Shown: positions 16,622 through 25,774, counted from the stretch's first letter. The stretch: 64,000 bases of DNA from an uncultured Pelagimonas sp. (GCA_947497905.1 CANMIH010000001.1:186001-250000); one strand, 5' to 3'. The notes: a model not told the origin generated them from the sequence alone. Translations and numbers: made by a program.

Positions 16622-16677
16622 GTCTAATGCCAACCTTCTTGAATTTAGGGCCTCGGGCCCTTTGCCGCGCATCTGAG

Positions 16678-17001
16678 ATGGTGCAATGGGCTGAGTATCG
16701 CGAGGGTGTGGCACATGTGAGTGGGAGCAGGGAGATGGAATGCTTCGAAATGATACGGCGGCTGGATGGCCGCATTGAACGGTTTGATCTGGTGGGTGGA
16801 AGTTACCACACGCTGACACGCGGCGGATTTGAGATTCGCCGCGATGACATCTGGGGTTGGGCGGCATTTGATCCGAAAACTGGGGATCTGGCGGGGCGCC
16901 CCTGGGACGCTGGCCCGGTTCATGGGGCTGTGCCCCCCAAGGGAGATTGGGTCGGACGTGATGGCGATATGTCTTATGTCTATACTCTGACTGAGGTCTG
17001 A
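16678..17001 (+). CDS. Small protein of unknown function
   Basis: A 107-residue soluble protein rich in Gly, Trp and Asp, with segments such as GGSYHTLTRGGFEIRRDD and GWAAFDPKTGDL. I do not recognise its family. The frame is open from 16627, but that ATG lies five bases after the rpmG terminator; starts at 16678 or 16735 (GGGAG upstream) are more plausible. Third-position GC and the Trp/Gly pattern favour this frame over an overlapping minus-strand frame. A hairpin repeat follows at 17039. Confidence 0.55.
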   Translation: MVQWAEYREGVAHVSGSREMECFEMIRRLDGRIERFDLVGGSYHTLTRGGFEIRRDDIWGWAAFDPKTGDLAGRPWDAGPVHGAVPPKGDWVGRDGDMSYVYTLTEV

Positions 17002-17038
17002 CCGCATATAAGCGGGCGGGTTGATCCGGGCGCAGCAC

Positions 17039-17058
17039 CGATTTTTCTTGAAAAATCG
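17039..17058 (+). repeat. Short repeated hairpin, copy 2
   Basis: The same 20 bases as at 6745-6764 (CGATTTTTCTTGAAAAATCG), 37 bases after a plus-strand stop. Flanking CAC and GTG partly extend the stem. Confidence 0.6.
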
Positions 17059-17092
17059 TGGTGTTCAATCGTTAGAGTGTAGATCCCAACAA

Positions 17093-17121
17093 AAAGGGCC
17101 GGTCGTGATGACCGGCCCTTT
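17093..17121 (-). terminator. Intrinsic terminator of the TMBIM gene
   Basis: AAAGGGCCGGTC (17093-17104) pairs with GACCGGCCCTTT (17110-17121), a 12-bp stem. In minus-strand sense a T run follows (complement of AAAAA near 17091-17095). It lies 20 bases after the stop at 17142. Confidence 0.9.
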
Positions 17122-17141
17122 CGCATGAGAAATGTGCGAAG

Positions 17142-17927
17142 TTACTCGCTGTTGCCCATGAACATCAGCAGGAACTGGAACATGTTCAGGAAGCTGATGT
17201 AGAGGCTCAGAGCACCGTCGATTGCGGCTTTGCTCAGCCATTCTTCGTCGCCGTGCATGGCGTGGGCCACATAGGTGTTTTTGATGTCCTGTGTGTAGAA
17301 GGCGGTGAGGCCTGCAAAGATCAGCACACCAATGGCCGAGATTGCCATCATCATAACGCCAGACTGCAGGAACAGGTTGACGATCATGGCAACCAGCAGG
17401 CCGATCATACCCATCATCAGGAAGGTGCCCATGCCGGACAGGTCTTTTTTGGTGGTGTAGCCATAGAGCGACAGACCTGCGAAGGCGATCGCGGTCACAA
17501 GGAAGGTCTGAACAATCGACACCGAAGTGTAGATCAGGAAGACCGAGCTAAGGGACAGGCCCATAACGGCGGCAAAGGCGAAGAAGCCAAGCTGAACCAT
17601 TGCCGAGGAACCGCGACGCATCAGAGCACCCCAGCCAAACAGCAGGAAGGCCAGCGGGGCGAACATGATGACCCATTTCAGCGGGCTCATGTAAATGGCG
17701 CCACCCAGCGGTGTCAGGAACTGACCTGCGCGGATTGCGGCAACGGCGTTGGACGGATCTGTGGTGACCGCCAGATTGGCAATCGCCCAGGCCGCCAGAG
17801 CCGTGATCAGCATGCCTACGGACATGGTGCCGTAGACTTTGTTCATATGGGCGCGCAGCCCTTGGTCGATCTGAGCCGCCTGGGCATTGGACATGCCTGC
17901 AGAACGGATCGTATTAAAGTCAGCCAT
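17142..17927 (-). CDS. Bax inhibitor-1/YccA (TMBIM) family membrane protein
   Basis: A 261-residue integral membrane protein with about seven hydrophobic segments and the family feature of a late FLNMFQFLL end. Members are pH-sensitive calcium leak channels or modulators of FtsH-type proteolysis in bacteria. Length fits the bacterial norm (220-260). The first 20 residues are polar and cytoplasmic. It is monocistronic, with a perfect terminator at 17093-17121. Confidence 0.92.
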   Translation of the reverse strand: MADFNTIRSAGMSNAQAAQIDQGLRAHMNKVYGTMSVGMLITALAAWAIANLAVTTDPSNAVAAIRAGQFLTPLGGAIYMSPLKWVIMFAPLAFLLFGWGALMRRGSSAMVQLGFFAFAAVMGLSLSSVFLIYTSVSIVQTFLVTAIAFAGLSLYGYTTKKDLSGMGTFLMMGMIGLLVAMIVNLFLQSGVMMMAISAIGVLIFAGLTAFYTQDIKNTYVAHAMHGDEEWLSKAAIDGALSLYISFLNMFQFLLMFMGNSE

Positions 17928-18046
17928 AGAAGCCTCCGATTAATCCCTGTAGTGCCCGCACGCAGACGCGCGCGTGATGGGTTAGATATTGGTCATCACG
18001 CGCGGTTTTTCAAGGATTTCCGGGCCGGTTTGGCCGCCGAACGCAC

Positions 18047-18253
18047 TTAATTGCGCCAATTTGTCGGAGCATCCCAGAATGGACGCAGTGCTTCTTTTCT
18101 TGCCTGCGCTTCAGACACACCAATGTCATCAAGCATTTGTGGCTCGAGGGTTTTGAGATCATTGCGGCTGCGTGCGGTGCCGAGCCACAGCGACAGGGTT
18201 TTCAAGGGACGAGGGGAGCGGGTGGGGAGAGCGAGAGACAAAGCGCGGATCAT
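18047..18253 (-). CDS. DUF1127 small protein
   Basis: A 68-residue protein. The C-terminal half carries the DUF1127 signature LEPQMLDDIGVSEAQARKEALRPFWD (residues about 36-61), a basic/acidic helical hairpin. In alphaproteobacteria, DUF1127 proteins such as CcaF1 bind RNA and influence sRNA maturation and phosphate/carbon responses; that role is not proven here. It is divergent from the LysR gene at 18379, with a 125-base gap that may carry control sites. Confidence 0.85.
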   Translation of the reverse strand: MIRALSLALPTRSPRPLKTLSLWLGTARSRNDLKTLEPQMLDDIGVSEAQARKEALRPFWDAPTNWRN

Positions 18254-18378
18254 GAGGGCGTCCTTTCTGATGTGTGATGAGTTCCGTGTTTTTCATTGTG
18301 AACTGTGATGTATATGCTATGAGTGGATCCATATTGAAAACGAATGTTCATGAAGTGATGCATCACGGAGCTTGATCA

Positions 18379-19236
18379 ATGCGAAATCTCGACATCACAA
18401 CCCTGCGCTCATTTGTGGCTGTGGCCCGCTCTGGCGGGGTGACCCGTGCCGCCGGGTTTCTGAACCTGACCCAATCTGCTGTCTCTATGCAGTTAAAACG
18501 TCTGGAAGAGATGCTTGGGCTTCAGGTGCTGGAGCGGTCAGGGCGCGGAGTGACGCTAACCCCGGCTGGCGTTCAGTTGCTGACCTATGCGGAGCGGATC
18601 GTTGACCTCAACGATGAGATCTACACCAAGCTGACCGACCAGAGCTGGGAAGGGGAAGTGGTACTCGGCGTGCCGCATGACATCGTTTATCCGACGATTC
18701 CGTCGGTTTTGAAGCGCATGGGGCGCAGCCATCCCCGGGTGAGGGTGCAACTCATCAGCTCATATACGAAAGAGCTCAAGACACAGTTCAAGCGCGGCGA
18801 AGTCGATGTGATTCTCACCACGGAAAATGGTCAGGATCAGGGTGCTGAGACTCTGTTGCAAACGCCGCTGCGTTGGATTGGGGCACCGGACGGTCAGGCG
18901 TGGAAAACGAGGCCCTTGCGGCTGGCCTTTTGTCGGGACTGTATGTTCCGGGCTGAGACCATTGATCGGTTGGATCAGGCTGGCATCGCTTGGGAACTCG
19001 CTGTGGATAGCGCCAGTGACATGACCGTAGATGCCACAGTCAGCGCCGATCTTGCAGTGACCACACGGCTTGATGGGCATGCGGGACCACAGCTGGAATA
19101 TATCGAAGTTGGCAATGCTCTGCCCGATCTGGGGGCTCAGAACATCAACCTATATATGGGGGCAAACAAAGCTGCCCCGGTTGAGGCGTTGGGGGACTAT
19201 CTGCGTGAAGGTATGTCGGCGCTGCGCGCGGCGTGA
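18379..19236 (+). CDS. LysR-family transcriptional regulator
   Basis: A 285-residue LysR-type regulator: winged helix-turn-helix at about 5-65 (TRAAGFLNLTQSAVSMQLKRLEEML) followed by a periplasmic-binding-like effector domain (about 90-285, opening EVVLGVPHDIVYP). It usually activates a neighbouring gene in response to a small molecule. The divergent neighbour is the DUF1127 gene and the convergent one is a secreted protein, so the target is not obvious. Its stop abuts the minus-strand stop at 19237. Confidence 0.93.
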   Translation: MRNLDITTLRSFVAVARSGGVTRAAGFLNLTQSAVSMQLKRLEEMLGLQVLERSGRGVTLTPAGVQLLTYAERIVDLNDEIYTKLTDQSWEGEVVLGVPHDIVYPTIPSVLKRMGRSHPRVRVQLISSYTKELKTQFKRGEVDVILTTENGQDQGAETLLQTPLRWIGAPDGQAWKTRPLRLAFCRDCMFRAETIDRLDQAGIAWELAVDSASDMTVDATVSADLAVTTRLDGHAGPQLEYIEVGNALPDLGAQNINLYMGANKAAPVEALGDYLREGMSALRAA

Positions 19237-19632
19237 TCAAACACCGACTTCGGGGCCAAGGCAGAGCATGGGTTCATCGTTCTGATTGGCCTCGTACAGC
19301 ACTGTGCTGGCAGGGTCATTTTCGAAAACGGCGCGTAATCCGTTGTTTTCCTGATAAAACGACCAGCATTGCGGGGCCGGATCGTCTTCGTAGATGAAGC
19401 AAATCTGTCCGGCCTCTTCGTACCAGAACCCCTCTTTGCATTTGCCATCCAGAAACGACCAGCGCACCCGGCGATCGGGCAGGTACTCTTCGACCCCATA
19501 AGATTGACCGGCTTGCCCGAAATAGAGCGTTTTGCCGGTGGCATAGGCGTCAAATTCTGACCCGGACATCGGGTTGGCTGCGAGAGCCGGAACGGCAAAC
19601 AGAGCAAAGGCGAAAGACAATAGGTGTTTCAT
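19237..19632 (-). CDS. Small exported protein of unknown function
   Basis: A 131-residue protein with a clear signal peptide (MKHLLSFAFALFAVPALAA, cleavage after ALA). The mature part is rich in aromatics and acidic residues, with four Cys (CKEG, CFIY, CWSF and CLGP) that could form two disulfides. I do not recognise a named family. The ATG at 19632 has a small gap from the AlkB-like gene (stop at 19692), so the two could share a transcript. Confidence 0.65.
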   Translation of the reverse strand: MKHLLSFAFALFAVPALAANPMSGSEFDAYATGKTLYFGQAGQSYGVEEYLPDRRVRWSFLDGKCKEGFWYEEAGQICFIYEDDPAPQCWSFYQENNGLRAVFENDPASTVLYEANQNDEPMLCLGPEVGV

Positions 19633-19691
19633 GGCGATAGAATGCCAGAGCACGCCTTACCCGTGAAGTGGGGCAATCCATGCCCCTTGCG

Positions 19692-20696
19692 TCATGGGCG
19701 AGGGTTCGCCCAAACGCGGGCGCGTTTGTCCATAATCCGCCGCCAGACTGGAGGCACGAGGGCGACCACGGCCATCACCGGGAGCGAATGCGGCAGGATC
19801 GGCATGGCCGCGCGGTCAAGTTCCAACCCCGGATAGGGGCGTGTGGGATGGGCATGATGATCTGAGTGACGCGGCGCATTGAGCATCAAAGCAGAGGAAA
19901 ACGGATTGGGGGCGTTCCAGCTGTGTTCGGGGCCAACGGGTTCAAGCCGGGTGTCAGTCCGTTTTCGGCGCAAACCGTAATGTTGCACATAATCCGACAG
20001 CAAAAGCTGCATCTGAGCATAAAGGGACAGTCCAATCAGCGCCAATATGCCGCCGGGTCCGGCGAGGGCGAACGACAGACACAGCGCGAACAGGGCCCAG
20101 AGCGCATAGGTCATATAGGGGTGCCAGCCACCTTTGTAGCGCTTGGTTTCCGCAAGAAACCCAAGCTGCAATGCCCCCCACCAGGCCCTTGGTGCAAAGG
20201 CATAAAAGCTTTGGCCCAATCGGGCGGAATTCGGGTCATGTTCGGTGGCTGCGTGAACATGATGCACATGTAGGTGGGCTGAGGCGTGAAACCCAAAGAG
20301 AATCGTCGCATAGACGGCCACGCCAAGGCGGCGCAGGGGCCGCGCGGCGCGGTGGATCAACTCATGGGCATTAGAATTTCCGACCTGCCCAAGAAAAAGC
20401 GAGAGGGCGATAAAGATCATGACTTTGTTTGTCGTGTTTTGATCCCCTGCGGCGAGCGCCCAGACGCCGCCAAAGAGCAGGGGGAAGTGAACCAGCCCCA
20501 GAAAGGTGGCCAATCCATCGCCAGCGGGAAACTCTGCATCGGGCTTATCAGGGGCGGCCAGAGCGGTGATCTTATCTAGAAAGTATGTGATTACAGTGAT
20601 GTAAAGCAAGGCCAGCAGCGGCCAGTGACCACCCAGCCCCATAGCCAGGGCCAGCAAAACCACCATACCCAGTGTCGCCACCACAAATCGTGTCAT
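19692..20696 (-). CDS. AlkB-type membrane di-iron hydroxylase (alkane 1-monooxygenase-like)
   Basis: A 334-residue integral membrane fatty-acid-hydroxylase-fold protein. It has several hydrophobic pairs and His boxes HELIH, HLHVHHVH, HYGL and HSDHH, which bind the di-iron centre of AlkB-type enzymes. These hydroxylate terminal carbons of alkanes or related chains using rubredoxin electrons. No rubredoxin gene is adjacent. The ATG at 20696 is used; a GTG six bases upstream is possible. It is divergent from the NADH-binding flavoprotein gene. Substrate cannot be read from sequence. Confidence 0.85.
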   Translation of the reverse strand: MTRFVVATLGMVVLLALAMGLGGHWPLLALLYITVITYFLDKITALAAPDKPDAEFPAGDGLATFLGLVHFPLLFGGVWALAAGDQNTTNKVMIFIALSLFLGQVGNSNAHELIHRAARPLRRLGVAVYATILFGFHASAHLHVHHVHAATEHDPNSARLGQSFYAFAPRAWWGALQLGFLAETKRYKGGWHPYMTYALWALFALCLSFALAGPGGILALIGLSLYAQMQLLLSDYVQHYGLRRKRTDTRLEPVGPEHSWNAPNPFSSALMLNAPRHSDHHAHPTRPYPGLELDRAAMPILPHSLPVMAVVALVPPVWRRIMDKRARVWANPRP

Positions 20697-20860
20697 ACCC
20701 ACCCCTTCCGAGATTTTCGGTCTATTTGCCTGCTCTTTCGGGCGTCAGTCAGACGAAACAGTGGAGAGATCGCGGCGCAGCCCCACCTGTTTTCGTCGTT
20801 TTTCGTCCCTAGTCTACAACGGCACACCGATATGATGCCTGCCAAGTACGGGAGACACAA

Positions 20861-22546
20861 ATGGCACTTGACGATCGCAAAGGCGTCTGGAAATCCGGCC
20901 GTGGTAAAGGCCGCAGACACACCAAAGGGCGTCAGCTTGAAGACGGGGCACTTGCTGAAGTGCGTCTTCTGCTGGGAGACCGTCCGCGCAATCGCGACCT
21001 GCTGATCGAATTTCTGCACCTGATTCAAGATGAATTTGGGCATATTTCGGCGGCACACCTGCGGGCACTGGCCGAAGAGATGCGTGTAGGACAGGCGGAA
21101 ATCTATGAGGTTGCCACCTTCTACGCCCACTTTGACGTGGTGAAGGAAACCGAAACCCCACCGCCTGCGCTGACCATTCGCGTCTGCGATTCGCTTAGCT
21201 GCGAATTGGCCGGGGCAGAGCAGCTGCAAAAAGCGCTCGAAGATGGGATGGATCCCTCCGAAGTCCGCGTGCTGCGCGCGCCCTGCATGGGCCGCTGTGA
21301 TACGGCGCCTGTGCTGGAAATCGGTCACAATCACATCGACCACGCAACGGTGGAAAAAGTGGAAGCAGCCATTGCGGCTGATGACACCCACGCACATGTC
21401 CCCGCCTATGAGGCACTTGACGCCTATGTCGCCGAGGGTGGCTATGCGACGCTGAAAGACCTGCGCGCCAATGGCGACTGGGAAGCGGTGCAGGCAAAAA
21501 TCAAAGAGGCCGGCCTGCGCGGTCTGGGTGGCGCGGGTTTCCCCTCGGGCACCAAATGGGGTTTCGTGCGCGCCAATGAAGGCCCGCGCTACCTTGCCGT
21601 GAACGGCGATGAGGGCGAACCGGGCACATTCAAAGACCGCTACTACCTTGAGCGCACACCGCATATCTTCCTCGAAGGTATGCTGATGGCGGCCTGGGCG
21701 GTCGAGGCGGACAAAGCCTTTATCTACATGCGGGACGAATACCCGGCTGTGCTTGAGATCCTGCGCACCGAGATTGCCGCGCTTGAGAATGCTGGCATCG
21801 TTGAGCCGGGCTATATCGACCTGCGCCGTGGGGCCGGGGCCTATATCTGCGGTGAAGAAAGCGCGATGATCGAATCGATCGAAGGCAAACGTGGCCTGCC
21901 GCGTCACCGTCCACCCTTTGTGGCGCAGGTGGGGATCTTCAATCGCCCGACGCTCGTGCATAACGTCGAAACTCTGTACTGGGTCTGCAAAATCAATCGT
22001 GAAGGCCCTGAGTGTCTGAACACAGTTGAGAAAAACGGCCGTAAAGGTCTGCGCAGCTATTCGGTGTCTGGGCGTGTGAAAAATCCAGGCGTGCACCTGT
22101 TGCCCGCCGGATCGACCATCACAGATATCATCGAGGCCTGTGGCGGTATGCTGGATGGCCACGCCTTCAAAGCCTATCAGCCGGGTGGCCCGTCGTCGGG
22201 TCTTTTGCCCGCATCGATGAATGATGTGCCGCTCGACTTTGACACACTGCAGCCGCATGGCACCTTCATCGGTTCGGCTGCTGTGGTGGTTCTATCGGAC
22301 AAAGATAGCGCCAAGCAGGCGGCTCTGAACATGCTGCGCTTCTTCGAAGACGAAAGCTGTGGTCAGTGTACGCCATGCCGGGTTGGCTGTGAGAAGGCGG
22401 TGAAGCTGATGAGCGCAGACAAGTGGGATCAGAACCTACTTGAGGAGCTGAGCCAGACCATGGTCGATGCCTCGATCTGTGGCTTGGGACAGGCTGCGCC
22501 GAACCCGATCCGCCTGACCATGAAGCACTTCCCTGACGAAGTGTAA
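20861..22546 (+). CDS. FdsB/NuoE-NuoF fusion-type NADH-binding iron-sulfur flavoprotein
   Basis: A 561-residue protein. The N-terminal NuoE-like thioredoxin-fold domain has the [2Fe-2S] Cys set C109, C114, C142, C146 (C-x4-C and C-x3-C). The NuoF-like part has LRGLGGAGFPSGTKW and GAGAYICGEESAMIESIEG (FMN/NADH) and ESCGQCTPCRVG (4Fe-4S). This is the architecture of FdsB, the NADH-side subunit of soluble NAD-dependent formate dehydrogenase. Unusually, neither FdsA nor FdsG/C/D is adjacent; the next gene overlaps by one base and encodes a YhhN protein. It may work with a partner encoded elsewhere. Confidence 0.88.
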   Translation: MALDDRKGVWKSGRGKGRRHTKGRQLEDGALAEVRLLLGDRPRNRDLLIEFLHLIQDEFGHISAAHLRALAEEMRVGQAEIYEVATFYAHFDVVKETETPPPALTIRVCDSLSCELAGAEQLQKALEDGMDPSEVRVLRAPCMGRCDTAPVLEIGHNHIDHATVEKVEAAIAADDTHAHVPAYEALDAYVAEGGYATLKDLRANGDWEAVQAKIKEAGLRGLGGAGFPSGTKWGFVRANEGPRYLAVNGDEGEPGTFKDRYYLERTPHIFLEGMLMAAWAVEADKAFIYMRDEYPAVLEILRTEIAALENAGIVEPGYIDLRRGAGAYICGEESAMIESIEGKRGLPRHRPPFVAQVGIFNRPTLVHNVETLYWVCKINREGPECLNTVEKNGRKGLRSYSVSGRVKNPGVHLLPAGSTITDIIEACGGMLDGHAFKAYQPGGPSSGLLPASMNDVPLDFDTLQPHGTFIGSAAVVVLSDKDSAKQAALNMLRFFEDESCGQCTPCRVGCEKAVKLMSADKWDQNLLEELSQTMVDASICGLGQAAPNPIRLTMKHFPDEV

Positions 22547-23190
22547 TGGCGATTGGCGCGCTGATCCTTTCGGCGGTTTGCGCGCTGATTTACCTTGAGG
22601 GGTTTCTGTCGAAATCCCCGTCGGTCCTTCGGTCCGTGTTTAAAACCGCGCCTGTGGCGCTTTTGGCAGGTCTGGCTTGGCTGGACCTGCCTTGGTTTTT
22701 GGCTCTGGGCCTGACACTTGGCGCGCTGGGTGATCTGGCGCTGTCGCGCGACGGTGAGCGCGCCTTTCTGGCGGGGCTGGTCAGTTTTGCCTTAGCGCAT
22801 CTGGCCTATGTGGCGCAGTTTCTAAGCCAGCAGGGCAGCGTAGATCCGGTGGTTATGCCGGTGAACACTGTGCCCGTTACAGTTGGCATTGTCCTCTTTG
22901 CAGGAGGTATGGCGTGGAAGCTCTGGCCAGCAACCGGAGCGCTGCGCATGCCGGTGATGGGCTACATCGCGATCATCGCAGCGATGGGGTTTTCGGCGAT
23001 GCCGCTAGGGTGGCAATTTCTTGCACCGGCGATGATCTTCATGGTGTCTGACGCCATTCTCGCCACCGAGCTGTTTTTGATGCGCAAAGACCATAGCCTG
23101 CGGGTAATGGCGTCGCGCATGGTCTGGATCACTTACTATGCCGCGCAGCTTTTGTTTGTGATCACCTATCTGGTTCCTGTAATCGGCTGA
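22546..23190 (+). CDS. YhhN/TMEM86-family membrane protein (lysoplasmalogenase-like)
   Basis: A 214-residue integral membrane protein with about seven or eight hydrophobic segments spread over the whole length, matching the YhhN/TMEM86 family. Eukaryotic members hydrolyse lysoplasmalogen; the bacterial activity is less clear. Its ATG overlaps the preceding TAA by one base, so it is coupled to the FdsB-like gene. It is followed by the converging stop of the lytic transglycosylase gene. Confidence 0.83.
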   Translation: MAIGALILSAVCALIYLEGFLSKSPSVLRSVFKTAPVALLAGLAWLDLPWFLALGLTLGALGDLALSRDGERAFLAGLVSFALAHLAYVAQFLSQQGSVDPVVMPVNTVPVTVGIVLFAGGMAWKLWPATGALRMPVMGYIAIIAAMGFSAMPLGWQFLAPAMIFMVSDAILATELFLMRKDHSLRVMASRMVWITYYAAQLLFVITYLVPVIG

Positions 23191-23192
23191 TA

Positions 23193-24092
23193 TCACCGAT
23201 TGCGGTAAACAGCACAGATACAGCCCTGCGCTTTGATCTTCTTACACAATTTCCACGCGGCATCGCGGTCACTGCGCCCAAGGCGCACCATGTAGTACCC
23301 GCCTTTCGGACTGGCCCGGCTTTTCTCCCAAATGAGAGCAGGGGTTTCACCGCCTACGGCTTTGGTGCAGCGTCGGCTGCGGGATTTGAATTGCGCCAGC
23401 GCCCGTTGTTTGGTCACGCCAAAAGCCATCTGCACCCCCCAGGGCTGTGCCGCAGCTTCTGGTGGTTCGGGCTCGGGGTAGGCGGTGAGACGCCGTTTGA
23501 GGGCGAGCTCGTGACAGGCTGGGGCAAACGGTTTGTCTTTCTGCAACCGGAAATCATGCGCCTTTGGCGGGGCGTCGCGCCATGTTTCTGCAGGCAGACC
23601 GGTGATGATTTTGACGTAATTGATGGTTTCTGTGGCCAACCCGCGCGACTTGGAAACCAACCCATCCGCACGCCGTTCACCGCCATTGTAGGCCACCGCC
23701 GCCAGACCATGATTGCCATAGCGACGGGTCAGTTCGCCTAGGTATTCAGCGGAATATTCTAGCGCCTGTGCAGGATTATAAGGATCAAGCAACCCCCGGA
23801 TCTCAGCAGTGGAGGGAATGAACTGGGCAATCCCTTGCGCATTGGCATGGCTGAGCGCGTTTGGGTCAAACCGACTTTCCTGCCAAATCAGACGCGCAAA
23901 GAAACCGGGATCAAGGCCGCTATCAGTGGCAAAGGCCTCGATTGCCTGACAGGTGTCAAAGACAAAATGATCAGGGCGAATGCACTGGATCTGGCCAAAA
24001 GCGCCGCTTGAGCATTGAGTGCCGGGGGTGGAGGTATCAGCGCGCGCCAGTGGCGCAAAAAGCATGAAACACAGAAATAGACGCAAAACCAT
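23193..24092 (-). CDS. Lytic transglycosylase with C-terminal SPOR-like domain
   Basis: A 299-residue exported protein: signal peptide (about 1-18), SLT goose-lysozyme-like domain (about 48-165, with the catalytic Glu in IWQESRFDPNA and the family motifs GIAQFIPSTA and AYNGG), then a Lys/Arg-rich region with a SPOR-like repeat (about 217-295, WGVQMAFGVTKQRALAQF). It cuts peptidoglycan glycan strands with formation of 1,6-anhydromuramic acid; the SPOR end would target septal, denuded glycan. It is divergent from ftsY. Confidence 0.85.
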   Translation of the reverse strand: MVLRLFLCFMLFAPLARADTSTPGTQCSSGAFGQIQCIRPDHFVFDTCQAIEAFATDSGLDPGFFARLIWQESRFDPNALSHANAQGIAQFIPSTAEIRGLLDPYNPAQALEYSAEYLGELTRRYGNHGLAAVAYNGGERRADGLVSKSRGLATETINYVKIITGLPAETWRDAPPKAHDFRLQKDKPFAPACHELALKRRLTAYPEPEPPEAAAQPWGVQMAFGVTKQRALAQFKSRSRRCTKAVGGETPALIWEKSRASPKGGYYMVRLGRSDRDAAWKLCKKIKAQGCICAVYRNR

Positions 24093-24192
24093 GGATACAA
24101 CCCCTCAACTCGGGCGCAATCGGGACAACTGATCTTTTCTTACACGTCTTGCCGTATTAGGTGGAGGAAATCATTATTGACAGGCGTGGCAC

Positions 24193-25377
24193 ATGTCCTT
24201 TTTCGGGAAGCTCAAAAACAAGCTGTTCAAATCGTCGTCCAAACTGGATGAAGGGCTGGATGCAATTGTAGAAGATGGGGGCAGCGAGGCCGCGTCAGAA
24301 GTTGAGATCGCGCCTGAAATTGTGTCTGCGCCGGCCACTGAGACCGCTGCGCCCGACGTCCCCAAGGCCGAAGCGCCTAAAGCGGCTGAGCCGGAACCTG
24401 CGCCTGTTGCGCCTGAGGCATCTAAGCCAGTTTCGTCCGCGCCCACGCCAGTTGAGAATCCCAGCGAACCAGCGGTTTCCAAACCGGGTCTGCTTGGGCG
24501 TTTGATGGGGCGGGGCATCGTCGCCGAGACCGCCACACGTCGGGTGCTTGATGATGATATGCTCGAAAGCCTCGAAGAGCTTTTGATCGCCTCCGATATG
24601 GGGGTGGACACGGCTCTGCGTGTGACGGCCAATATTGCCGAAGGACGCATGGGTAAACGGCTGTCGAGTGACGAGATCAAGGCTCTGCTGGCCAGTGAAA
24701 TTGCCCGGATCATGGAGCCTGTGGCGCGGCCTCTGCCGCTTTATCCCAAAAAACCGCAGGTGGTTCTGGTGGTTGGCGTAAATGGCGCGGGCAAAACCAC
24801 GACCATTGGCAAATTGGCAAGCCAGTTCCGGGCTGCCGGAAAATCGGTGGTGATCGCCGCCGGAGACACCTTTCGCGCAGCCGCCGTTGAGCAATTGCAG
24901 GTTTGGGGCGACCGTGCGGGTGTTCCGGTCTTGACCGCCCCAGAGGGTTCAGATCCCGCGAGCCTTGCTTTTGACGCGATGACAAAGGCACAGGAAGACG
25001 GCGCAGATCTCTTGATGATCGACACCGCAGGCCGTTTGCAGAACCGTCAGGATCTGATGGAAGAATTGTCCAAAATTGTGCGTGTGATCCGCAAAAAAGA
25101 TCCAGAAGCCCCGCACAACACGCTTTTGGTGCTAGACGCCACAACCGGGCAGAATGCGCTCAATCAGGTTGAGACCTTCCAGAAACTGGCCGATGTTTCG
25201 GGGCTGGCGATGACCAAACTGGATGGAACAGCGCGCGGCGGTGTTCTTGTGGCGCTGGCGGACAAATTTGGGTTGCCCATTCACGCAATTGGGGTTGGCG
25301 AACAGATCGATGATCTGGCACCCTTTGATCCAGAAGAGTTTGCAGCGGCCCTGACTGGATTGGACAGCAATGGCTAA
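24193..25377 (+). CDS. ftsY: Signal recognition particle receptor FtsY
   Basis: A 394-residue SRP GTPase. The order is an N-terminal Ala/Pro/Glu-rich acidic A region (about 1-100), the N domain (about 100-175), and the G domain with G1 GVNGAGKTTT (about 196-205), G3 DTAGR (about 277-281) and G4 TKLDGTARGG (about 337-346). It receives SRP-ribosome complexes at the membrane for insertion of inner-membrane proteins. It heads an operon; its stop overlaps the next gene by eight bases. The low-complexity A region is normal for alphaproteobacterial FtsY. Confidence 0.97.
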   Translation: MSFFGKLKNKLFKSSSKLDEGLDAIVEDGGSEAASEVEIAPEIVSAPATETAAPDVPKAEAPKAAEPEPAPVAPEASKPVSSAPTPVENPSEPAVSKPGLLGRLMGRGIVAETATRRVLDDDMLESLEELLIASDMGVDTALRVTANIAEGRMGKRLSSDEIKALLASEIARIMEPVARPLPLYPKKPQVVLVVGVNGAGKTTTIGKLASQFRAAGKSVVIAAGDTFRAAAVEQLQVWGDRAGVPVLTAPEGSDPASLAFDAMTKAQEDGADLLMIDTAGRLQNRQDLMEELSKIVRVIRKKDPEAPHNTLLVLDATTGQNALNQVETFQKLADVSGLAMTKLDGTARGGVLVALADKFGLPIHAIGVGEQIDDLAPFDPEEFAAALTGLDSNG

Positions 25378-25774
25378 GCCCCCGGAATTTTCTGATCGGC
25401 CTGCGTCGATCGAGGAATATCTCACCCTGCGAGAAGACGCAGGGATGGGGGGCTATAAGTTTGAGGCGGCGCAACGTGGGCTGGCCAACGGGTTGCACGG
25501 CGTCTGGCTTCGGGATGAAACCGGGCGCTTGATCGCCATGGGCCGGCTTGTCGGGGATGGCGGGTGTTTCGCGCAGGTGACCGATATTGTTGTGCATCCA
25601 GAATACCAGCGGCGGGGCTTTGGCAAACGGATTATGACGGCGCTTATGGACTGGGCAGAGGGCAACCTTGCGGAGGGGTGCTATGTCAGTCTGATCGCCG
25701 ATCCGGGGGCCGAAGCGCTCTATGAAGCCTTTGGGTTCGAATATCGTACAGGAATGGCGCGCCGGATTTCATGA
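25370..25774 (+). CDS. GNAT-family N-acetyltransferase
   Basis: A 134-residue single GNAT domain with the acetyl-CoA-binding signature VHPEYQRRGFGKRIM (about 76-90) after the V-D-I-V strand and a late YEAFGFEYR. It transfers acetyl from acetyl-CoA to an amine that is not known. The ATG at 25370 overlaps the end of ftsY, and its own stop overlaps the transporter gene (ATGA), placing it inside the ftsY operon. Confidence 0.85.
   Translation: MAKPPEFSDRPASIEEYLTLREDAGMGGYKFEAAQRGLANGLHGVWLRDETGRLIAMGRLVGDGGCFAQVTDIVVHPEYQRRGFGKRIMTALMDWAEGNLAEGCYVSLIADPGAEALYEAFGFEYRTGMARRIS

Noticed and set aside
16645-17007. Minus-strand frame of about 120 residues over the small plus-strand gene
   Set aside because: Its residue pattern is irregular and it lacks a ribosome site; the plus frame has the better codon pattern.
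20693-22258. 521-residue minus-strand frame over the FdsB-like gene
   Set aside because: It is antisense to the strongly conserved iron-sulfur and flavin motifs of the plus-strand gene.
24174-24713. Ser/Ala-rich open frame on the minus strand over the start of ftsY
   Set aside because: It is the antisense of the low-complexity acidic region of FtsY and has no ribosome site or family match.
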